A DNA stretch of 64,000 nt from CAWDJT01 sp963828705 (GTDB taxonomy: Bacteria > Desulfobacterota > Syntrophobacteria > Syntrophobacterales > Syntrophobacteraceae). Where the stretch lies: positions 7,112 to 71,111 of the forward strand of contig CAWHGA010000002.1 of assembly GCA_963828705.1 (NCBI GenBank), read 5' to 3'. This document shows, piece by piece, positions 25,122 through 35,582 of the stretch (position 1 is the first letter of the stretch; the number at the start of each line of letters is the position of its first letter). The notes under the pieces were generated by a model that worked only from the letters and a program-made list of their open reading frames with translations, was not told the origin of the DNA and did not search any database. Position numbers and translations under genes: made by a program.

Positions 25122-26843
25122 TCAATAGACCCTCGGTTTGGGCTGAAAACGCGTGATGGTCACCGGTTTATAAGAGATCTCCGGACCCCGGTCGGTGCGC
25201 CGCACCAGTCCATGCCGCAGCCAGTTGGTATCGTCGCGTTCGGGGAAGTCTTCGCGGTAGTGCGCGCCGCGGCTCTCCTCGCGGGCCAGGGCGGATGCCG
25301 CAATGGTTTCGGCGAGTTGCAGCAACCCTTCGAGTTCCAGGGCTTCAAGCAGATCGGTGTTGAACCGCTGCCCCTGGTCTTCGATCATCACCTGATCGCA
25401 ACCGGCCAGGAGCGCCCGGACTTCGCTCAGGGCTCGGTTCAGCCCGGCGCGGTGACGATACACCGAGCAATCCGTGGTCATGACTTGTTGCATGGCGCTT
25501 CGCAGCACATGAGCGCGATCTCCGCGGCGGCGTTCGCGGAGCCGGCGAATGCGGTCGGTGGTTGCAGCCGTTGGGTTTGCCGGAAGATCGGACCAGTCCA
25601 ATTTCGGGAGTTCCGCGGCCATTGCCAGGCCGGTCCGGCGACCAAACACAACCAGATCCAGCAGGGAGTTGCAGCCCAGCCGATTGGCTCCGTGCAACGA
25701 CAGGCAGGAACATTCCCCGGCAGCATAAAGGCCCACCGCGGGTTGATGCCGGTGGTCCAGCACCTGGCCGTCCAGGTTCACCGGGATCCCTCCCATCATG
25801 TAATGGCAGGTCGGTGCCACTGGGACAAGGTCGGTCACCGGGTCGATCCCCAGGTAGATGCGGACGAAGGAACTGATGTCGGAGAGTTTTTCGGCGATTC
25901 TTTCAGCGCCCAGGTGGGTGAGGTCGAGATGGACGTAGTCCTGGCCATTGATCCCGCGTCCGTCGAGAACCTCCTGGTGGATGGCGCGCGAAACCACATC
26001 ACGGGCGGCCAAGTCCTTGATGGTCGGGGCATAGCGTTCCATGAAAGGTTCGCCCTGATCGTTGCGCAAGATCCCGCCTTCACCTCGGGCCGCTTCGCTG
26101 ATGAGCACCCCCAGCCGGTGAATGCCGGTGGGATGAAACTGGACAAATTCCATGTCCTCCAGGGGAATGCCGTGCCGATAGGCAAGGGAGAGTCCGTCGC
26201 CGGTGTTGGCGAAACAATTGGAAGTGGTTTTAAAAACCTTGCCGAACCCGCCGGTGGCAAGCAATACCTGGCGAGCATGAAAAACATGGAGTTCGCCGGT
26301 GGCTAACTGATAGGCGACCACCCCAACAAATCGATCGCTGTTGCGGATCAGGTCAAGCACCTGGAATTCCGGGTAGATTTTGACGCCACGGGTCGTCACC
26401 TGCCAGTAAAGCGTGTCCAGGATAACTCGCCCGGAGCGGTCGGCGGCATGGCAGGCGCGTTTCACCGCGGACTGACCGAACTGGCTGGTGTGCCCGCCAA
26501 AGGCCCGCTGGGCGATGCGGCCATCGGCCGTGCGATTGAACGGCACGCCGAGATGTTCCAGTTCATAGACAGCGCGCGCGGCATCCCGGGCCAGGTAATC
26601 GGCGGCGTCCTGGTCGGTCAGGTAGTCCCCGCCCTTCACCGTGTCGTACATGTGCCATTCCCAGGAGTCGGGTTCCTCGTTGCCGAGAGCGGCAGCGATA
26701 CCACCCTGGGCTGCTCCCGAATGCGAGCGCGTCGGATAGACCTTGCTCAGCAGTGCCACATCGGCGTGGCCCGCCACTTCGAGAGCGGCGCGCAAGCCTG
26801 CCAGGCCGGAACCTACAATGATGACGTCGTGACGAAAAACCAT
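25122..26843 (-). CDS. sdhA: succinate dehydrogenase/fumarate reductase flavoprotein subunit
   Basis: About 573 residues. FAD-binding GSGLAGLRAALEVAG, the covalent-flavin region RSHSGAAQGGIAAALGN, QRAFGGHTSQFGQSAVKRAC, the substrate-site FHPTGIHRLGVLISEAARGE, HYMMGGIPVNLDGQVL and the late FAD motif GANRLGCNSLLDLVVFGRR are all visible. Oxidises succinate in the citric acid cycle or reduces fumarate in reverse; family features do not settle direction. Unbroken. No cytochrome b or other anchor gene (sdhC/D) is found on either side, although SdhAB normally needs one to reach the quinone pool. Confidence 0.95.
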   Translation of the reverse strand: MVFRHDVIIVGSGLAGLRAALEVAGHADVALLSKVYPTRSHSGAAQGGIAAALGNEEPDSWEWHMYDTVKGGDYLTDQDAADYLARDAARAVYELEHLGVPFNRTADGRIAQRAFGGHTSQFGQSAVKRACHAADRSGRVILDTLYWQVTTRGVKIYPEFQVLDLIRNSDRFVGVVAYQLATGELHVFHARQVLLATGGFGKVFKTTSNCFANTGDGLSLAYRHGIPLEDMEFVQFHPTGIHRLGVLISEAARGEGGILRNDQGEPFMERYAPTIKDLAARDVVSRAIHQEVLDGRGINGQDYVHLDLTHLGAERIAEKLSDISSFVRIYLGIDPVTDLVPVAPTCHYMMGGIPVNLDGQVLDHRHQPAVGLYAAGECSCLSLHGANRLGCNSLLDLVVFGRRTGLAMAAELPKLDWSDLPANPTAATTDRIRRLRERRRGDRAHVLRSAMQQVMTTDCSVYRHRAGLNRALSEVRALLAGCDQVMIEDQGQRFNTDLLEALELEGLLQLAETIAASALAREESRGAHYREDFPERDDTNWLRHGLVRRTDRGPEISYKPVTITRFQPKPRVY

Positions 26844-27027
26844 GTGGTGTCCGTAGTTGTCTTTGGATGCCGTAAAAACCGGGCATTGTTAGATTCGATA
26901 TGGCTGGGGACCTTTGTTTTCGCCTCTACAAGTGATCATTGAAATTCTGTTGAGTTGACCCCCATGCGCAAGGCTGGACTTCACCCAGCCGGGCTACGGG
27001 ATTACAAAAGATTAACCCCGATAGGGT

Positions 27028-28525
27028 TCATCGGCAAGGTGTGTCCTGCAACAAAGAAGGTTCAAACAACACCACTTCCAGCCCGCTCACGTGGTGGCGC
27101 ATGACCAGGCGTCCGCCGGCTGCTTCAAGGCGCTGCCACAGGTCGTTGCGGGTGTCACCGGCAACAACCCACAGGCGCCGGCATTTGACCAGGCGCTCCG
27201 CCTCGGCGAAATCATCGCCCAAAAGGTGATCGGCATGCTTGCCGTAGTAGACCTGGTAGACGACGCCGGTCTCAGTCCAGAGCGAATCTCCCGGCTGGCG
27301 TTGTGCTTCCTCGATTTGGTAGGCTCCCCGGTAATCAAGTCGGGCGTCCGGTCTGACGATGCGGATGGCGACCCAGGCAAAGTCCCAACTGATCAGCAGC
27401 AGGCCGACCAGCGCCAATCGCCAGCCGCGTTGCTGTCCCCATTGGGCCAGAAAGGCAAGGCCGGCGGCAGCCAGCAACCAAAGGCACGGCAGCAGGAAAA
27501 AACCGGTCCGGTGGGCTAGGGGGTAGCGGCCCAGGAGGGCGGCGCCCACGGCCAGGGCGAACGGAGTGACCAGCAGTGAGGTCAAGGCCCGCGACCGCCG
27601 GGTAAGCGAGACCACGCCCATGACGGCCAGCATGGATAGGATTACTCCCAGTTCGCGGTTGCCGTAGTTGCCGATTTCCGCCGGACGCCACAACAACCAT
27701 TTGCCGACCGCCAAGAGGCTACTCCAGTCGGGGAATCCCCACCATCCCCGGTGTCCCCAGTGTTCGAACATCCCGGTGTAATACATGTGCCGGCCCGAAA
27801 ACCACCATAGAAGTGCCGCCGAAAGGGCGACAACCCCGTTAAAAGCGGCCCACATCAACCAGGCATTCCTGGCCCCCTGGCGGGGCAGGGAAATGGCAAG
27901 CGGCCAGGCTGGCGCCACCCAGAACAAACACGCTGGGAAAGGACAGCCAAGGTCCCACCGCGGCGGCGGCCGCCAGTGCAGCTACGGCCCATTTCCGGGC
28001 CTGGGTCGAGGTCGGAGGGGTGATCACGACGGTTGTCGCATAGAGGATCAGCACGGTAAACAGGAGGTCTACCGTATAGGGACGGACATCGCAGCCGTGG
28101 AGCAGGGCGTGGCGGGAAACCACGAGAAAAGCAAAAGCCCAGAGCGCATGGACCGATCCGACGACTTTGCGGGCCAACGGGATCATCAACAGCAAGGCGG
28201 CAATGCCGGCCACGAAAGCGGGGAAGCGCAACAGCAATTCGCCCTTACCACCGATTTCGTAAAGGGCTCGCGTGATCCAGAGGAACCCGGGCGGGATAAC
28301 CAGGTTGTAGGGCTGTGGCCCCAGCAGTTCGGTGAAGCCGCGCTCCTGGATGGTCAACACCAGGAAGGACTCGTCATACCAAAAGGAATGACCGAACAGG
28401 TATTGGCGGAAGCGGACCGCCAGCCCGGCGACCAGCAGAAAACCCCAGAGACAAGGCGAGGCGAGTAGCCTCTCCAGCCGTTCGGACCAGGGTGTTGAGA
28501 TCCCACAGGAATCCGTTGAAGTCAT
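27028..28525 (-). CDS. GT-C glycosyltransferase, ArnT/PMT-like membrane protein (one frameshift)
   Basis: About 500 residues with many hydrophobic segments. The first luminal loop has FRQYLFGHSFWYDESFLVL, the acidic D-E pair typical of GT-C enzymes of family 39/83 that move sugars from lipid-phosphate donors. Later segments include WAVAALAAAAAVGPWLSFPS and GFFLLPCLWLLAAAGLAFLA. A soluble C-terminal part follows (YRGAYQIEEAQRQPGDSLW, ETGVVYQVYYGKHADHLLG). The frame changes near 27900 inside a conserved membrane segment. Acceptor unknown; perhaps lipopolysaccharide or protein. Its place inside a citric acid cycle gene string is odd. Confidence 0.75.
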
Positions 28526-28725
28526 GGCCCCAACACCCTATCGGGGATTGCTTCTAGCGGCAATGCTGTTGACTGGGAAAACGTGGTTGCCAGCGTCCCC
28601 CATTTTTGCCGGGAGTGGCTGGAAAATAGTGCAAACGGTGCCCCTTCCGAACTTCTCCATCAAAATGGAGGAACCAAAATCAACAGCATGGTAACCAGGC
28701 AACATTCCAGCCACGTGGCGAGCCA

Positions 28726-29907
28726 TCATCCGCGTTCGGACATCGGGGTGAAGGTGCAGCCGAGTTCCCCACAATAGTGACCGACATAATCGGCTGTGGG
28801 GCGGTAAAGGGCGGGCTTGCCCTGGGCTTCGGCGAACCGCTCCTCAATGCAGTGAGCGCACCAGCCGGCGATCCGGGCCATGGCAAAGATGAGCGTCATC
28901 AAATCGCCGGGTATTCCCATCATGTGGTACACCGGCGCACTGTAAAAATCCACGTTGGGCCGTATGGTTGTCTTGCCGCGGCGATTGAATTCCTCGATGG
29001 CGGTTTGTTCGATCTGACTGGAAAGTTCATACCAGCGCGGCTGAGCGAGTTGCTTGCCGAGGCGCAGGCACATGTCCTTGAGATAGCGAGCGCGGGGGTC
29101 GGTGGTTTTGTACACCGCATGGCCCATCCCCATGATGAGGCGGTGTTGTTCCAGTTGCCCACGGACCCAGCCGGCTATGTCGGTTTCTTCCTGCAAGGCC
29201 GTGAGCATCTGCATGACCTGGGCGTTGGCACCGCCGTGCAGGCTGCCGGAGAGGGCGCCGATGCCGGCGGTTACGGCGGCATACATATGGGCTTGGGTGG
29301 ACACCACTTCCCGACAGGCGAAGGTCGAGGCATTGAAGGTATGATCGGCGTGCAGCACCAGGCACACATCGAGATCGTGCGCCATGTCGGCATGGGGTTT
29401 AGCCCCATGGAGCATCCACAGGAAATTGGCGGAATGGGAAAGCGACGGGTCGATGGCAAGAGGTTCCAGGCCCTGACGGATCCGGTGCCAGGCGGCGACC
29501 ACCAATGGCAGCCGGGCGATCAAGCGAATGGCTTTGCGGACATGGGCTTCGCGGCTGTCATCGTGCAGCTCCGGGTCATCCATGGCCAGCATCGGTACCG
29601 ATGCCTGTAAAACGTCCATGGGATGTGCCGCTGTGGGAAGGCGTCGCAAGCTTTCCAGCACAAACGGTGGGAGCTGGCGGGCCACTGTTATCTGGCTGTT
29701 GAAGTCATCGAGTTGCTGCGGGCTAGGGAGGTTCCCCTGGAGCAGCAGATAGGCTGTTTCCAGGAAGGACGATTTCTCCGCCAGCTCCTCAATGCGGTAG
29801 CCGCGATAGATCAAGATTCCCTGTTCGCCGTCGATAAAGCTGATCTTGGTGTCGGCAACAGTTACCCCTCGAAGTCCGATGTTTTTAACCCGTACTGGCT
29901 CACCCAT
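28726..29907 (-). CDS. gltA: citrate synthase
   Basis: About 393 residues. The catalytic triad regions are seen: LHADHTFNASTFACREV (His), IMGMGHAVYKTTDPRARYLK (His) and NVDFYSAPVYHMMGIP (Asp). The N-terminus GVTVADTKISFIDGEQGILI plus YRGYRIEELAEKSSFLETAY matches short bacterial citrate synthases. 2-Methylcitrate synthase is close in sequence. The neighbouring aconitase, SdhAB and fumarase favour a citric acid cycle role. Unbroken. Confidence 0.93.
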   Translation of the reverse strand: MGEPVRVKNIGLRGVTVADTKISFIDGEQGILIYRGYRIEELAEKSSFLETAYLLLQGNLPSPQQLDDFNSQITVARQLPPFVLESLRRLPTAAHPMDVLQASVPMLAMDDPELHDDSREAHVRKAIRLIARLPLVVAAWHRIRQGLEPLAIDPSLSHSANFLWMLHGAKPHADMAHDLDVCLVLHADHTFNASTFACREVVSTQAHMYAAVTAGIGALSGSLHGGANAQVMQMLTALQEETDIAGWVRGQLEQHRLIMGMGHAVYKTTDPRARYLKDMCLRLGKQLAQPRWYELSSQIEQTAIEEFNRRGKTTIRPNVDFYSAPVYHMMGIPGDLMTLIFAMARIAGWCAHCIEERFAEAQGKPALYRPTADYVGHYCGELGCTFTPMSERG

Positions 29908-30149
29908 GGTTGCTCCTGTAGTCGGTCCACAAAGCCGGTCGAAAAGGATGCTTTTGGGACGCGTCTGAGCATTAGTTGAAAAGGCCGGCCGAAAGCCACA
30001 ATCGGCAATCGGTCAGTTCTGATGAAACGCGAAGTCGCAAGGTCTCACCGGGCCAGCATCAATTCGACCTGGCGTCTTGTTCTCTTGGCCAGTGGCAGCC
30101 TGATTATCCGGTTGCGCGGCCAGGGACGAAGCGGTTGGTTCCATGCTGG

Positions 30150-30644
30150 TCAAGAAACTTCTTCCGGTTGCTTGAAAGAATGCACTAGAAGCCAAATAGC
30201 CCCAATTGAAATAGCGATATCGGCAACATTGAATACGCCAGTACGCAAACCACCAATACCCACATTCATGAAGTCGATCACTCGCCCCTCATTGACAATT
30301 CGGTCGATCAAGTTGCCGACTCCGCCACCCAATATGAGGGAAAGACCAATAATTAGGGTCCTGGATGTTTGCTTGGTGGTTATGAGGAACACCAGTATGC
30401 CTGCGAGAAAGAGTCCTAAGGAGATGGTGAAGAACCAATACCTTAAGTCACCTTGCAGGTTTGCCCCGAGACTCAGAAAGGCCCCGGGATTTTCGGTGTA
30501 TTGAAGGCGAAACATGTCATTGAGGAGACTGATGACTTCTGATTTCGGCAAACTTTGTCTGACAATGCTCTTGGTCACCTGGTCGCACCCAACGCAAGCC
30601 GACAACACAAGAGCAATTGATAGTACTCTTCTCACCAGTGTCAT
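30150..30644 (-). CDS. lspA: signal peptidase II (lipoprotein signal peptidase)
   Basis: About 164 residues with four membrane segments. Removes signal peptides from prolipoproteins. Family blocks: DQVTKSIVRQSLP, YTENPGAFLSLG, LILGGGVGNLIDRIVNEGRV and VFNVADIAISIGAIWLL. The two catalytic aspartates lie in NLIDR and NVADI. It sits between acn and gltA on the same strand. Intact. Confidence 0.95.
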   Translation of the reverse strand: MTLVRRVLSIALVLSACVGCDQVTKSIVRQSLPKSEVISLLNDMFRLQYTENPGAFLSLGANLQGDLRYWFFTISLGLFLAGILVFLITTKQTSRTLIIGLSLILGGGVGNLIDRIVNEGRVIDFMNVGIGGLRTGVFNVADIAISIGAIWLLVHSFKQPEEVS

Positions 30645-30728
30645 CCCTGGTATTCCTTCATTGCCGACTGCCCTCTTGCCCCGCCAATAAACGGGTAGTG
30701 ACTTCCTGGGACCTGTATCGGCAAGCCT

Positions 30729-32671
30729 TCATTGCTGGTGCAGCTGTGCCTTAACAAAATTGAGTGTCCCCCCGGCAAGCAAATGCTGACGCTGACGGTT
30801 GGAAACATCCAGTTGGGTCATAATCGGTCGGCCGTCCACCTCCACCGGCAGCTCGCGGTCGCCCCGGGCGATGCGTTCGCGGACACCAGGGAAAGTCAAT
30901 CTGGAACCTTTCTGGATGAGGTCATAGTCGGCAGGGTCCTTGAGCGTGAGAGGCAGGATGCCGAAGTTACACAAGTTGGCCTTGTGGATCCGGGCAAAGC
31001 TCTTGGTAATCTTGGCTCGAACTCCCAGGTAGCGAGGCGCCAATGCTGCGTGTTCGCGGCTCGATCCCTGGCCGTAATTCTCGGCCCCGACCACCACCAC
31101 GGCAGCTTTGGCCTTGCAGTTGGCGGCGAAGTCAGGATCGATCTGCGAGAATACGAACTCGCTGATGGCTTCGATGTTGGAACGGAGCGGCAGGACCTTG
31201 CTGCCTGCCGGCATAATGGTGTCGGTGGAGATGTTGTCGCCGACCTTGAGCACGACTTCGGCACTCAAGGTGTCCGGCAGCGGTTCCAGTTGCGGCAACG
31301 GTCTGATGTTGGGTCCGCGAATCACTTCGGTAGCGTGCCGTTCCGGTGACGGGTATTCAATACCCGAGTGATCGACCAGATACTGTTTGGGGTCGTGGAT
31401 TCGCGGGTAGATCGATGGTTTTTCCCAGGTCGCGGGGGTCGGTAATGACGCCGGTCAGGGCCGCAGCGGCAGCGGTCTCCGGGGAACAGAGGTAGACCTG
31501 GTCGTCTTTGGTGCCGGAACGACCCGGAAAGTTTCGAGGGAAGGTCCGAAGACTCACCTGGCCGGAGCCCGGCGCCTGGCCCATGCCGATGCAGCCCAGG
31601 CAGCCGGCTTCGTGCAGTCGAGCGCCGGCCCGCAACAGCGAAATCATCCCGTCGTGCTGGGTGATATTCTCCAATACCTGGCGACTGCCGGGGTTGATGT
31701 GCAGGGAAATGCCGGGATGGCAGTGGCGGCCATCGAGGGTGCGGGCCACCACCATCAGGTCACGGAAAGAGGAATTGACACTGCTGCCGACAATCACCTG
31801 ATGCACCTCAATCCCCGCCACTTCGCGAACCGGCACCACATTGCCGGGGGAAGATGGACAGGCGATCAGGGGTTCGAGGCTGGACAGATCGATTTCGGCG
31901 TACTCATCGTATTCGGCTCCGTCGTCGGCGGCCATGGGTACCCAGGAAGAGCCGCGTCCTTGGGCCTCCAGGTAGGCGCGGGTGTTTTCGTCCGAGGGGA
32001 AAACGGTGCTGGTGGCACCCATTTCGGTCCCCATATTGCCGATGGTCTCCCGGTCCGTGGCGGAGAGGCTGGCCACGCCCGGTCCGTAGTATTCGACAAT
32101 CTTCCCGACGCAGCCTTTGACGCCATAGCGACGGAGCATCTCCAGGATGATGTCCTTGGCGCTCACCCAATCGGGAAGGGACCCGCTGCAGGTTTACGCC
32201 GAGCACTTGCGGACAGGGAAAATGGTAAGGGTAGCCCGCCATGGCCAGGGCCACGTCCAGCCCGCCGGCGCCAATGCCCAGCATGGAAACACCGGCAGCT
32301 CCCGGGGTGTGGCTGTCGGCGCCCAGGATGGTCTTGCCGGGGATGCCAAAGCGCTCCATATGGACCTGGTGCGACACGCCGTTGCCGGGGTGGCTGTAGT
32401 GAATGCCGTATCGAGCGCAGGCCGTCTGCAGAAACTTGTGATCATCGGCGTTCTTGTTGTCGGTTTGGAGGAGGTTATGATCGACATATTGCACAGCCAG
32501 TTCTACCTTGATCCGATCCAACCCGAGGGCTTCAAATTCCAACATGGCCATGGTGCCGGTGGCATCTTGGAGCAGCGTGTGGTCGATGCGGATAGCCATT
32601 TCTGAGCCGCAAGTAACGTTGCCTTCTACCAGGTGAGCTTCAAGGATTTTCTGTGTGAGGTTCTTTGGCAT
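30729..32671 (-). CDS. acn: aconitate hydratase, single chain of about 645 residues (two frameshifts)
   Basis: Interconverts citrate and isocitrate. From ATG 32671: MPKNLTQKILEAHLVEGNVT, HPGNGVSHQVHMERFGIPGK and GADSHTPGAAGVSMLGIGAG. Frame changes near 32190 and near 31400 join the middle part (GVKGCVGKIVEYYGPGVASL; EAGCLGCIGMGQAPGSGQVS) and the swivel domain (VGDNISTDTIMPAGSKVLPL; GAENYGQGSSREHAALAPRY). The length and layout fit the short, Aquifex-type branch better than the 890-residue AcnA. Where most aconitases have GSCTNSS, supplying one cluster Cys, this reads GSSVNSS. The other two Cys (GCLGC) are present. Confidence 0.88.
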
Positions 32672-32844
32672 TCGATGAATCCTGCAAAGTGAGTGGTTGC
32701 CAAGTATCTAAACTGCCATCCGACGAGCATACTCCAGGGGAGTGATGCCGCTGGTGCACCCAAGCTGTTATTCTATTTGAAGCGGCGAGTGTCGGAAAGG
32801 GAAAAGTGGGAGAATTGCCAGGGGAAGGCGGTTCGCGGGGAGGG

Positions 32845-33829
32845 TCAATAAAAGATGGTGCGGCAGCGATGATAGGGTTGGCCGCGGAAGGTCTCGATCT
32901 GTCCCAAACGCCAGAGCCACTGGTCGACATCCATGCTGTAGGTGCTGATGCCGGCTTGGTGAAAGGTTTCGCGTAGGGCCTCAACTGCCCAGATGGTGGC
33001 GGCGCGGATTTCCACTTCCTCCTCCGATCCGGCGGGCAGGTGTTCTCGCTGGTCAATGCGCAGCTCCAAGTCGGGATGGTAGGAGATCACCCCCAAATGG
33101 CGAAGCACCTGCGGTAGCTTGTAATCGGCGAAGGCGGTCAATTGATCGAGGTCAGAGAAACCACCCCAGGCCTTGCCGGCGAAGGCGTGGTACAGATCGG
33201 CCACAAAAATCTGGGCGCGTTTCCAGAAATACACCGTCTGACCGTGATAGACGGCTTCATCCCGGAAGCTGGGAAAGGCCGCCACCAACTGGAGCACCGT
33301 ACGTACCCCGCTTCCCTGTGCGGCTTCAAGCAGATGCGAGGATATCGCCGCGGAATTGGGATTGAAGCACTTGGCCGGCTTCGCGCAGGTTTCTGAGACG
33401 TTCGGGCAACAGCGGAATCTGGCCGTTGCCGGCGAAGATCGCCTGGAGGTCGTCAGCAGTGATGGTCGCGAGATAACCAGCGTCGGTAATCGGACAACCG
33501 TTTTCCCGGGCGCGCTTGAGGGCTGCCGCCAGCCCCCAGTAGCCGGACCGGGCTTCCCCCCGATAAATCAGCGTCCATACCGGGGAACCTTCATCCGGCC
33601 AGAAACAATGGTTGAGCACGTCGAGAACAAAGATCCAGCGAACGGTTTCCTCAGTGCCGTCGAAGAAATGGCAGGGGTGTTCCCAGGACGGGGCCTGCTC
33701 TAATCGATGACCCCACTGGGAAACGGCCAGCGCCAACCGCTGAGGATGAAAGGCCACATAACGGCTGGCAGACACCACCGCCTCGACGGATGCTAAAACG
33801 GGAAGGGAAGGGGGAACAGTCTTTGACAT
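32845..33829 (-). CDS. qng1: queuosine salvage protein, DUF2419/Qng1 family (one frameshift)
   Basis: About 328 residues. Blocks: VLASVEAVVSASRYVAFHPQ, HFFDGTEETVRWIFVLDVLN with FCFWPD-like HCFWPDEGSPVW, GYWGLAAALKRARENG, PLLPERLRNLREAGQVLQSQ, then after a frame change near 33310 FPSFRDEAVYHGQTVYFWKR, ADYKLPQVLRHLGV, LPAGSEEEVEIRAATIWAVE and a final RGQPYHRCRTIFY. This is the family that releases queuine from queuosine-5'-phosphate in eukaryotes and some bacteria, allowing queuosine reuse in tRNA. It lies 8 bases after the cca stop, so it pairs with another tRNA gene. Confidence 0.88.
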
Positions 33830-33837
33830 CGTGATCC

Positions 33838-35163
33838 TCAAAAATGGTGCTGATCCAACAACTCCAGCAAGGAATCTCGCTGGTTCAACTCCGGTTGTTT
33901 GAGCACCTTCTGGTGCAAAGACCGTAAGATCTGTCCCACCCTCGGTCCGGGCGGCAGCGCGAGTGCCCGCATGACGTCGCGGCCATTGAGGGCCAGGTCG
34001 GAAACGTGAAGTGCCGGCTGCTGATCCAGTTGGCAAGTGATGCGTTGTCGCAGATGCTGGATGGGGGAGGGCTGGTCCGAGTCGATGCCGTGGGCGAGGA
34101 AATCGGCGTCGGCAAGGTCGAGCAGGTCTTCCAGGAGTTCGGTGCCAACGCGGGCTATGAGGCGCCTGACGGCGGCATCGCTCCACCGGTCGGTGTCCAT
34201 CAGCATATGGTTGGCGGTGAGAACGCGGATGTCCTCGCTCAGGCGCAGGGGCATCTTCCAGCGTTTGAGGATAACCTGAGCCAGCTCACTGCCGGCCTTG
34301 GCGTGACCATAGAAGCGAAACGATCCGCGGATGCGGCGGCGCACCCGCGGTTTGGCGATGTCGTGAAGCAGTGCGGCAAGCCGCACGCGCAATCGTGCCG
34401 GACTGTAGTGCACGGTGAACAAGGTGTGGTGATAGACGTCATGGCGATGGTAGGCGTTCTGTTGCTTGCGCACCCCTTCGAGGAGTTCAGGCAGAACCAG
34501 GCTTAAAATTCCGGTGCGGCGCAGCAGGGCGAAAGCGTCGAGTACCTGGGGGCCGACCAGGAGTTTCAGCATCTCCTCGCGAATCCGTTCCCAAGCCATC
34601 TTCGCCAATTCCGGGGCTTCGCGGCGCAGGGCGGTCAGGGTGGCAGGCGTGACGTGGAACCCCCAGACACTCACCAGACGGGCAGCTCGGAGGGTTCGGA
34701 GGGGGTCTTCTCGAAACCGAGCGTGGGCGTCACCGACCGCGCGAACTCGCTTGGCGGCCAGGTCCCGGGCGCCGCCGTGAGGGTCCAGCCAGGTGCCGGC
34801 AGGGTAACCGATGGCCATGGCGTTGATAGTAAAATCGCGCCGTCCCAGGTCGGCCAGGATCCCCTGCGAGGTCGAAAGCTCCGTTGGACAACTGGTGACT
34901 TCAACATCCATTTCCGGTGTGTGGACCTGTACGGTCCCATGACGAACGCCCAGCGGGATAACTCGCGGGAACAGCCTCATCACCTGATCCGGGGTTGCGG
35001 TGCTGGCCAGGTCCCAGTCGTGGGGTGTCGTGCCGAGGAGATGGTCGCGGATTGCCCCGCCCACGACCCAGACGCCGTGGCCGGCCGCATGGAGCGACGC
35101 CATGATGGTCCGCAGGGCAGGCGGTGCAAGCAACAGGATCTGTGTGGGGTTGAGTGGGATCAT
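33838..35163 (-). CDS. cca: CCA tRNA nucleotidyltransferase / poly(A) polymerase family
   Basis: Adds or repairs the tRNA 3' CCA end; poly(A) polymerase is a family alternative. About 441 residues if starting at ATG 35163 (MIPLNPTQILLLAPPAL); the frame is open upstream and no clear ribosome site decides. The head domain has VWVVGGAIRDHLLGTTPHDW with DWD metal residues, RRDFTINAMAIG, DPLRTLRAARLVSVWGF, and an HD domain with LAALLHDIAKP and YGHAKAGSELA. Intact. First gene of the minus-strand string that continues with qng1. Confidence 0.88.
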   Translation of the reverse strand: MIPLNPTQILLLAPPALRTIMASLHAAGHGVWVVGGAIRDHLLGTTPHDWDLASTATPDQVMRLFPRVIPLGVRHGTVQVHTPEMDVEVTSCPTELSTSQGILADLGRRDFTINAMAIGYPAGTWLDPHGGARDLAAKRVRAVGDAHARFREDPLRTLRAARLVSVWGFHVTPATLTALRREAPELAKMAWERIREEMLKLLVGPQVLDAFALLRRTGILSLVLPELLEGVRKQQNAYHRHDVYHHTLFTVHYSPARLRVRLAALLHDIAKPRVRRRIRGSFRFYGHAKAGSELAQVILKRWKMPLRLSEDIRVLTANHMLMDTDRWSDAAVRRLIARVGTELLEDLLDLADADFLAHGIDSDQPSPIQHLRQRITCQLDQQPALHVSDLALNGRDVMRALALPPGPRVGQILRSLHQKVLKQPELNQRDSLLELLDQHHF

Positions 35164-35357
35164 TGCATGTCCGGGAAAAACCGTGAGTTTTTTCACATTG
35201 CGGCCGTAGGCCGTCACTTTTGACTTGATCTTGCGCGCCACCTTCTTATAAATGGAAGTGTAACATTTGGCGATACCGAAGTGGTCATTCGGACGGGTAC
35301 AATGCCCCCTGCGGACAGCGATCAGAGTCCCACACTGGGTGATGGAGGAAAAGGCGT

Positions 35358-35504
35358 ATGGATGCATTGAAGGTCATGGAAGAAGCGAACCGCATTATTG
35401 AAGATTTCCCCACTGGCAAGTACGTCCTGTATTTTACCATCTTTGCCATTGAAACCGGCTTGGCCTTTTGGTTGGCGTTGTTACACACTCCTGTTATGAA
35501 GTGA
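35358..35504 (+). CDS. 48-residue single-span membrane protein
   Basis: ATG 35358, with GGAGG at 35344-35348, gives MDALKVMEEANRIIEDFPTG, a membrane segment YVLYFTIFAIETGLAFWLAL and a short tail ending PVMK. The good ribosome site and clear amphipathic-plus-membrane design support a real small protein. It starts 195 bases from the divergent cca gene. Function unknown. Confidence 0.55.
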   Translation: MDALKVMEEANRIIEDFPTGKYVLYFTIFAIETGLAFWLALLHTPVMK

Positions 35505-35582
35505 CCTGTTGCCCAGTCACTAGGATGGCACAGGATTGTTAGCATAGTTCAGTTGCTTTTGTCAGGATCATAGGGATAAGAA

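Noticed and set aside
35526..35545. Sigma-54 promoter (TGGCAC near 35526)
   Set aside because: The spacing to the following TTGTT is one base short and the GC of the -12 element is missing.
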